NCBI GenBank assembly: GCA_029747015.1
Contig: JAKOGI010000818.1
Coordinates: 198,501 to 262,500, forward strand
Direction: 5' to 3'
From: Carnegiea gigantea
Taxonomy: Eukaryota > Streptophyta > Magnoliopsida > Caryophyllales > Cactaceae
DNA length: 64,000 nucleotides
Each line of letters begins with the position of its first letter. Position 1 is the first letter of the stretch. A program made the position numbers and the translations under genes. This document shows, in pieces, positions 47,901 to 56,900 of this stretch. A model generated the notes under the pieces. That model searched no databases and was not told where the DNA came from. It saw nothing but the letters and a program-made list of their open reading frames with translations.

Positions 47901-50900
47901 ACCCTTGGAGTTTCGATTTGGTTTGGACCTAATAAACTTATTTGCTGATCATGTTCCAAGTAAAGAGATTAAAATCATGAATAATTTTGTAAAACAATGC
48001 ATGCCCCCCCCCCCCGGGTGCAAAAAAAAGGCCTTGCCGCATAACTTTCGGGCTCAACCTAGTAAGTATACAGGGCTTCTAACTAGGAAAGGATTCATTA
48101 ATGGTGTTTGAGACGGCACAACTGCACGCGGTCTTGATAGAAAATCCATAATGACTTAATCTTTTGGGTGCACAATGATGATATTCACATGAAACTAAAT
48201 ACCAAGGCAACTTTCTACATCTAAAACATCCATTATTGTGGAATAGAATCCTGAACCACCTGAAGCTGCTGAGAAGCTTGAATGTTGCACAAACTCGGAT
48301 ACTGCCACTGAAAGGACCATAACATCTGATGAAGCAGACAAATCTGCAACTGAGGAAAGCAACAAAGTTGTGAAGTACCCATGCACTCCATCTGCTGAGC
48401 AACTTCTTCAGGAAGGACATAGCGAGAATGAGGATTTTCTGAAGAAAGAGGGTGATGCAAATCAGGTACAAGCAGCAACAGAACTTCCGTAGAAATCAAA
48501 CATAAAATACATTTACCTGAGTCATCTATTTCTGTGCAACAGGATCCTGAACCAGTTGATGCCGTTGAGAAGCTTGACTCAGAGTCTGTAGCTACCTGTG
48601 AAGATAGCCAAACATATTCTGAAGTTAACAAATCCGGAACTGAAGAAACCCAGGATGTCGAGGAGAAAGATGCCAAACTTGCTGAACATCTGCCGGCCAA
48701 AGGGCATAATGATAATCAAGGTGCAACTGTTACTAAAGTGGACGATGAATTGAACGATGAGGGCTCTATAAAGAATTCTGAATGTGTAGATCAGGTACTT
48801 TCCTTGTTTTTCACTAGTCAATAAGGATGGATGTCCGTGTTGGTTACACTTATCATTTCTTATCTTATCTGTTGCACAGGAAGCAACTGAAGGTAAGCCT
48901 GTCAAGCGAACCCAAAACATGAAACAAGTAGCTACTGAGAATGATTTTCATAATGAAACGGTAGGAGAAATAGAGGATGAAAATGACAGAGCAGAAGAAC
49001 ATGAACCTGATGAGTCCAATGAGACTCATGGAGCAGACATAGTCGAGGACAAGGAGATGGTCAGTCAGGATAGCAACTGTGGCAATACAATAGGAAATGA
49101 AGAAGCTATCGAAGCGTTCCCAAGCCAGGATGGAAAAGGTTACACCTCCAACGATGGGAACCAAGTTATTGGAGTGCACCAGGAAGCAAAAATGGACGAA
49201 CAGCAGGGGAAAATAGAGGATGAGAATTCAAGCAACATAATTGGAGGGATTCCCGTGTATGAGGTTAGAGAATTGCTTCTTTGCATCTTCTTGTTATGGG
49301 TGTGATGTTTAAACACAGCAACAAAATACAAAGACAAATTCTAGTCCTTAACTCATCTCTCTGTGGAATAGAGTTCCAAACCAGCTGTGATGAATGAAGC
49401 CATCAAATCTGTTGAACATGCAATCGAAGAAGAAGAGAGTGATAATCAAGGCTTGGCCGTCACTGGATTGGACAATGAGTTGGAAGATGAGGAATCCACA
49501 AGCAAAAGGGAAGAAGCAAATCAGGTAAAGTTCTCACACTTGACCACGTCAGTCAGGGGAGAGAGCAGTGCATGCCTTTATGTTTCTTGTCACATTCGGT
49601 GGTTCTCCATGGTACAGGCAGCAAAGGACCTTGAGCTTACGAATGAAACTCAAAGCATGACAAAAGAAGCCACTGATGAAGATCTTCGACAAGTTGCCAA
49701 TGATGAGGTTGGCATTCTCAGCAATTACAACAGCAAGGCAGCGGATCACCAATGTGCCCAACCTGATGAGCTCCTCGTTCAGGAAGGCTACAAGGAGGAT
49801 GAGAGTTCTGTGAACAAAGGAGCAGATGCAAATCAGGTAGCAAGGGAACTTGACATTTCTACAGAAACTGAAAGTGTCAGAAATGAAGCAGCCGAAGAAG
49901 CTTTTCAACAAGTTACAGATGATGAGGTTAGCAATACAAGCATGCCATCTACATGAGATAAAATTTTCTTATTTTGCAAATGATTGATGATATGGTGAAT
50001 CAGGAAAAGGTAATAAATGGAAATGTGGAGTCTCCTCAGCAACCAGGTGAGTGCAATATTGCTGAAATAGAAAAAACCAAATCCCAAAGGGATGAAGATG
50101 TGCATCAGCAGAATGAGGGCAGTGAGATTCATGGAAAAGACAAGGTGTTGGATGAGGAGATAATGATACGCAAATCTGAAGAAAGCAATCATGCAGAGCA
50201 AAGTCAGGAGCATGTTGAATCATTTACATCAAACACTAATGCTGAAAGCCCCATTCCAATGGAAGATAAATGCAAAATCGATAATGAAGGAATTCAAGTT
50301 ACTGAAGTTCAGAAAGAAGCAACCACTCAATCACAACATCATAGCGCACCAAATGATAGGATGCAAGATAAGGATCCAATCAAATCAATAGATAATGTTT
50401 CCAAAGAAGAGGTCAGATACCATATTGCCTTTTCCCTTACTTTCATGCAATACCTAGGCAAATGACCAAATATTCACATGACATAATAATTAGGAGAGAA
50501 TATAGTCACAATTCCCCAAAGGGTCTTTCCTAGAGAACTTTTGTACCAGATCACTTTTCATACTTTCGGTTTCTAACTAAGTTTTTATCTCTATAGAATC
50601 TTGAACAGCCTGAATGTGGCACAGAACTGAAAAAACCCCCAGAAGCAAACACAACCGAGGGTGAGACAACCAGCAGGGATGTCAATGATCTTGAAAGCAG
50701 TTCTACAGAAAACGTGACAGGCAGCGGATACATTGAAGCTGAAAGTTTGGGCATTGAAGGGAAAGGGAGTGGCTTGGCCAAGGCTGCCACAGAGAAAGAA
50801 GAAGAAGCAAACAAAGTAAAAGCTGAAAGTCATGCTCGATCAATTTTCGATGACCTAGATTTTCTTATACTGAAGATTTTTCCTGTTTCCAGCCTGCAGA

Positions 50901-53900
50901 GGACCACCAGATTAATAAAGAACCTGAAGGCATCGACAATTCAAAATCTAATAAGGACGAAAATCAACAAACTATTACGGAAGAGGTAAGTTTATTAAGA
51001 ATGACTATTGTGCCACATTTTTTTCCCCTGATGTGGACAGCTAACTAGGTGGTAAATCAGGCAAAACCAACGGATTGTAGCGGTGACCTTTCTCAGCTAG
51101 AGAAAGAAAGAAACACTTCTGCATCAGATGATGTGCAAGTCCATGAGAATGGACAAACAAATGAAATATGCAAGTCTGGTGAGATGGATGGGTCAGACTT
51201 CGACAAAGAAAAAGAAATCATAAATCATGGATTTGAACCAGACAACTCCAGCAATGACGTACAAGACCAGCAACGCTCTCCAGGTGTTGAAGCATCTGAA
51301 AAAACAGGTGATGAAAAGGATGCTCTCAGCCTATTTGAGTGTCCTGTGATATCCAGTGACCAAGCACAAGTTGCAGAAGCCATCGAAACAAAAGCAAGAG
51401 ACAGGGAGTGCCAAACTCACGAGTCTGAAGATCCTGAGAGCACAAATATGATTTCTGCAGAAGAGGTAAAAACCCAATTTTCTTTCATGCATTTGATGCA
51501 CTGCACAAGAATGGACAACACATATGCTACCTCACGACAATCAACAATCTAGATCGCAAGTTGAGATCAAGTAATGGGGCACTTAATAGTCACTATTTCA
51601 TTGAAAAGGCAAAAATCATTCCTTTTTCTTCCTATTCCCTTGGCAGAGTCTTAAAATCACCTAAGTCTTTGAATGTTTAAGCAGCTTATTTTAGGATTAT
51701 AACCTACTTAAGTGGTTTGCAAGAGGGGTTCTTCATTAGCGAACATCTTTCTTACATCCTACTTTGCTTTCTTAGTTAGCTCCCTAGTAAACGGCTTCTT
51801 ATTTGGTGAAACAGGTCGAACACGTGGACACGTTGATTTCAGAGAATAAAACAGAACCCGTGGAAGATGAACTGAAGGAGGACTCAAATGAGGAGCAGGA
51901 TGCATCAGTTCCAGCAATGACATTAGAGGAAACCATTAAAGAGGAGGAGAAACAGGGAGCGGACTCTGTTGAAGTCAAGCTCAATATCACAAACATGTCA
52001 AAGGCAGAAGAGACAGGCTCACTTGAGGAACATTCAGAAGGAAGCATCATGAAAACCCTTGGTGTGAGTTCAGCTGAAGAAACTCCAGAAGTAGATGAAA
52101 ACAACACAAAAGGTATTGCCTCAGAGATTGAACCACCTGAAAACCCGGCTGCAGGAGAGACTAATAGAGAACATGAGTCTGGAGATATGGCTTTGACAGA
52201 AGAAAATGCAAATCAATCTGCTGGAAACCAGGAATTGGATGATACCCAACAGGGATCAAAGATAGCCTCCAGTATAAATTGTGAGGCTGCGCAAGCAATC
52301 ATTACAGAGGAAGACCAACTGAATCAACCATCATCTGAACAGCATGAGATGGAAAATGAAGATACTATTGCAACTGAAGATCAAGAGGAGAGCCTAACGG
52401 ATGTTCAAATTCTGAAGGAAGAGAAGTCGGAAGATAAATTCTTAGAAAACGCAACACAAGAGGCAGACCCCAAAGTTCCAACTTCAGATTTTGAACCCGC
52501 TGAGGGATCACAGCTTAAACAAGAACTAGTTGAGGAAGCTGGAAAAAGGGATGAATCGTCAATTGCAGAGCATAGTGACTTCCCATCAGGATCAGAGTTT
52601 CAGGGCGCTAATGCTCCTTCAGAGAGTGTGACAGAAAGAGATATAGACAGTTGCTCGCAGAGGATCATAAATGAGAACGAAGTTCAGCTAACCAATAAGT
52701 TAGAACAGGTAGCCAACGTCTTTCTTCCAAATGATTCACCTTCTGAAGATCAGGAGCAACCTGAAAGCTCAGAGCAGGTACTGAAGCTCCATGGTCAAGG
52801 AATAACAAAACCAGAAGAAACTGGGAAGGAGGAGCATCACAATGCAATAATCAGGGAACTCATTCCTGAAGAAAATCAGGGCGAAAAGGACTTTGAAGCA
52901 AATGACGCTACAATATCCAATACTAAAAGAGAAGAGGTGAGTGCAAAACAAATACAGGAATTATATCCAAAATCGCTTGAGCATGCTTCTCTTTAGGAGT
53001 TTCTGGGGTAGGAGCCAAGTCCGTTCTGGAACTCAAAAGACAAAGGAGGCCCTAGGGAAAGGAGGAGACCATCTTTTATTATGATTCAAAGTGTCCTTCG
53101 CCTATATTCACCTTCTTTTTTGGTGAATAAAAAATCGAAGAATGGAGGAGAAATCCCCCTCCCCTCACCCTATGATACCTAAACTATTAACTTGCCATCT
53201 TCTTCCTACCCATGTCAAAACACCATACTCCATGGACAGCACATTGTATACATATCAGACAAGAATCCAAGCTCTAAATTAGCAAGGATGAAAAAGTTTA
53301 GGTATTTATGGTCCTTCATCATCATTGGTTTGACATGTGGACAACCTTTTCTCTTCGAGTGTCTCTTTTATCCCTTATGATTAGAAGCTCCATATATATT
53401 TTGTGTTTTGATTGTAATTGGATATGTTTGATGGATTTAAGTTTTCAAAGATGATATATTTTAGAGCAATTAACATGAAAAATTGCAGCTTCCACATGTC
53501 AAATGAGGAGTCCCTATATTCATGAACAAATTTTGAACAATGTCCCCAATCCCCATGCCTTAAATTCAGGACTTTAATGTGCCAAACACTGGGATCTGTA
53601 CACATGTCTGACATACTATTCTCGAGTCTATGCAACGTAATCTCCCCTCCCCCTTGCCCCCAAAAAAAAGGAAGAAAAGAAGAAAGATTTTCCATTTGTT
53701 CCTCAAATAACTGCAAAAGAAGGGAATAAGAATAGCAATAAAGGACTAAAAAGATAAAGGTTAAAAACACGGCAGGAAATGATGTATTTCTGTACTTTCA
53801 ATGTCATCATTCTTTATAAAATACAACTTCGCCCCCTTATGTAGAAAACATGCTAGTCCTTGCAAGCATATTCAAGACATATTAGTTTCATATTTTAACA

Positions 53901-56900
53901 TATATACTTGAACAGTTAGTATGCTCAATATTTACTTGCCTTCCAGTGATTCATTTGTAGCTCATTTTACCTAAAGTAAACTAATTCTGAAGCACAGGAC
54001 TTCTCGCTTTCTTGATGATAATGATCATTTTTGCATAATAATTCTGATACTAGTAACATCGGTTCTGACTAATATATCTGTCTTGAGCAGAATCTTGGAC
54101 TAGTTGATCCTATTAAGAACCCTGAAGGTTCTTCAGACTTAGTGGTTGCCAGTGAAAAGATCACCAAAGGTGAAGCAGACCTGGCAGAGAATGAAGAGAA
54201 CATTGTAGAAATGGCAGGCCATAAAGCCTATTCTGTTGGAAATCAGCATGGAAGGGAGACGAGCTTAAGTATGCACCAAAAAGAGACCAATTCAGACGAA
54301 TGTTCTATGGACAAAACCGAAGAAGTAGATCAGGTCGCTGCAACTCGAGCATGCTAATAGCTAGCTTGCCTCTGTCTTGCATTTTCTTTCTATACTAAAG
54401 ACCTTTTATCTATGTAGGTCATTGAAGGCCCCAGGATTAGTGACAAATCTGATGAATGTGAAAGACAAACTATCAAGGAAGATTTGCAACAAGCTACAAC
54501 AGGAGAACAAGCAGAGAATGAGGTCAGCCACGAAAACATTTTTCTCTTTCAATAAAATTTTTCCACTTTTCACAATAATTAACTATAAGGTGAAACAGGA
54601 GAAGTATATGATAACTGAAGCACATATTCCCAAGCAAGCTGAGGAAAGAAATACTTCTGAGCTGGAAAATATCGAAGTTCAGAAGGATGTCATCGGTCAA
54701 GGGCCAGGAGAGGACAGTTCCAGCATCAAGGACAAAAATCAGCAGAGCTCTTCCGGAGATGAACTACCTGGGCTTCAGAAAGGTGCTGAAGATAATACTC
54801 AGAACCACGAATATGTGGAAATCTCCAGCAACACGACAGCTGTTGAGACACAGCATCCTGCCCCCCCAGACAATGTTTCAACAGAACAGGTAAGAACATC
54901 TTCCTCTTTAATTATCTAACAGAGCACAACGATAAATGGAGAAGCAATCGCATTCACTACTACAAACAAATTCTTTATATAGAGAGTTTTGATTGAGAGG
55001 AATTCTCAAATAACAGAAGAGAAAAACTGATTTGAGAATAGCCAGGATGACATGCTTATCGGATGCTACTTACTTTCATATTTTTTCATAACAAAGATGA
55101 CTTTGGTGAATCAGGTGAAATATATGTATGAACCAATTCCAACTGGTAAGGCAGAAACAGCAACCACAGAAGCGCATGATAGTAATGCATTAGATGCCAA
55201 AGACATGCAAGCAGAACAGGCACCAATGGAAGAAAGTGCAAAGACTGAGAACATCCTGACCCAGCAACCTGATTTTCCAGAGGAAAATCCTAAAGAGGAG
55301 GACAAGCGGGCGGTAGTATGTCAGGATAACATGTCCAATACGGAAAACATAACATTGGTTAAAGAAGAGCCAAGCTCAGAAGAGACTCTTCGGCAAGGCA
55401 ACGTTGAAAAGGACCTCGATATTGGTTCAAGTGCCAAAACTGAACAACCAGATGACAGGGAAAAGTTTTCCCTAGAGGTTGAAGAACTAGCTGCAAAGGA
55501 GGCTAAAGAAACTATTAGCATTACTCAGCTAGAACACAAGTCAAGAGATGTGGCTTTGGCAGAAGATAATGCAAATCAGCTGGCAGAAATGCTGCATGTG
55601 GATAATACAGAAGGAGCCGTCGTGATTCCTAATGATATGGAATCTAGAACGAATTGCCAAGATGTTGAAGAAGTAACAGCAGTTGATATTATTGCCAGAC
55701 AAATCTCCCAAGTAATCGAAGAAGAGGAACAAAGGCAGCAACAGTCAGCTGAACAGCTCAAAAATGACAACACTTTTGATAATGAAGTTCTGAAAGAAGA
55801 GGACACAAGCCATACTTGCTTAGAAGAAACAACAAAGCAGACCAGCCTGCCTGACGAAAGAGAAAGAGAAAGAAAGCTTGAACCCCAAAAGGATTGGCAA
55901 CCAAAACAAGAGACAGAAAAACAGATTGAAAAGATAGACGACGTAAAAATGGCAGAGACTGAGGACTTCCCAGCAGCTTTTCAGGGTGCTGATTGTCCCT
56001 TAAAAATCAAGACAAATAAAGTATCAGAGACCTCCACAGAGATCCTGAATAACAAAGAAATCAAGTATTCAAACAAGTTGGTTTCTCATCAGGTTGATAC
56101 AGTATCTCAGTTAATTTCTGAAGAAAGCCATGCAAACTCATGCACAGCAACAACTGATAACAATAAACAAATGGCAAGTCTTGAGAAGGTGCCTGAAATC
56201 CATGATGAAGGGCAGAGCAAATCAGAAGAAATTGACCCGGAAAAGCATCACAAGACAATAAGCAGTAGGCTCTTAGCTGATGAGAAAAGTGTGCTGACCT
56301 CCAAAGCAGATCAAACTACCAAGTCTGATGCAACAGAAGAGGTGAGTTGTGATAAAACTACAGGGATACAGTTCTGCAGAATCTTTGTCTAAGTACTCTT
56401 TCTACAGAATCCACCTTGCTCTACTCTCTCAAATTAATTTCTCAGTTACCACCTTCAGTTTACAAAAAACTAGCCAGCCACATCTATATCTATGACACAT
56501 AGCAAATGCAAGAATGCCTCGAACATAGAAATATTTCTCGAAAATTTCAGATCTCATTTCCCCCTTTGTATGAAATGACATGAAAAATTAAGCTATTTGG
56601 CTTACATAAGAATCTATGTGGAACAATCCCAAACAAGCGTAAAATCTAAAGGTCGTTGAATCAGTTTGTTTTTGTCCCTCCCCTGGAGAACCCTCCTATT
56701 CACTCTTGAAATAAAACATAATAAAATCTGATAAATTACCTTTTAATTGGAATTTGTCTTTTTCCCCTGTTTACGTCTCTTGCTGTGTATTTTCTCTTGT
56801 ATGAATCTACTAATAGTTCTGACAAACAGACTGCAGACCCAAAGGGCATCTATGGTGAAGGCCAACATCCAGCAGATGAGGAGACTATTACAAGAAGTCA

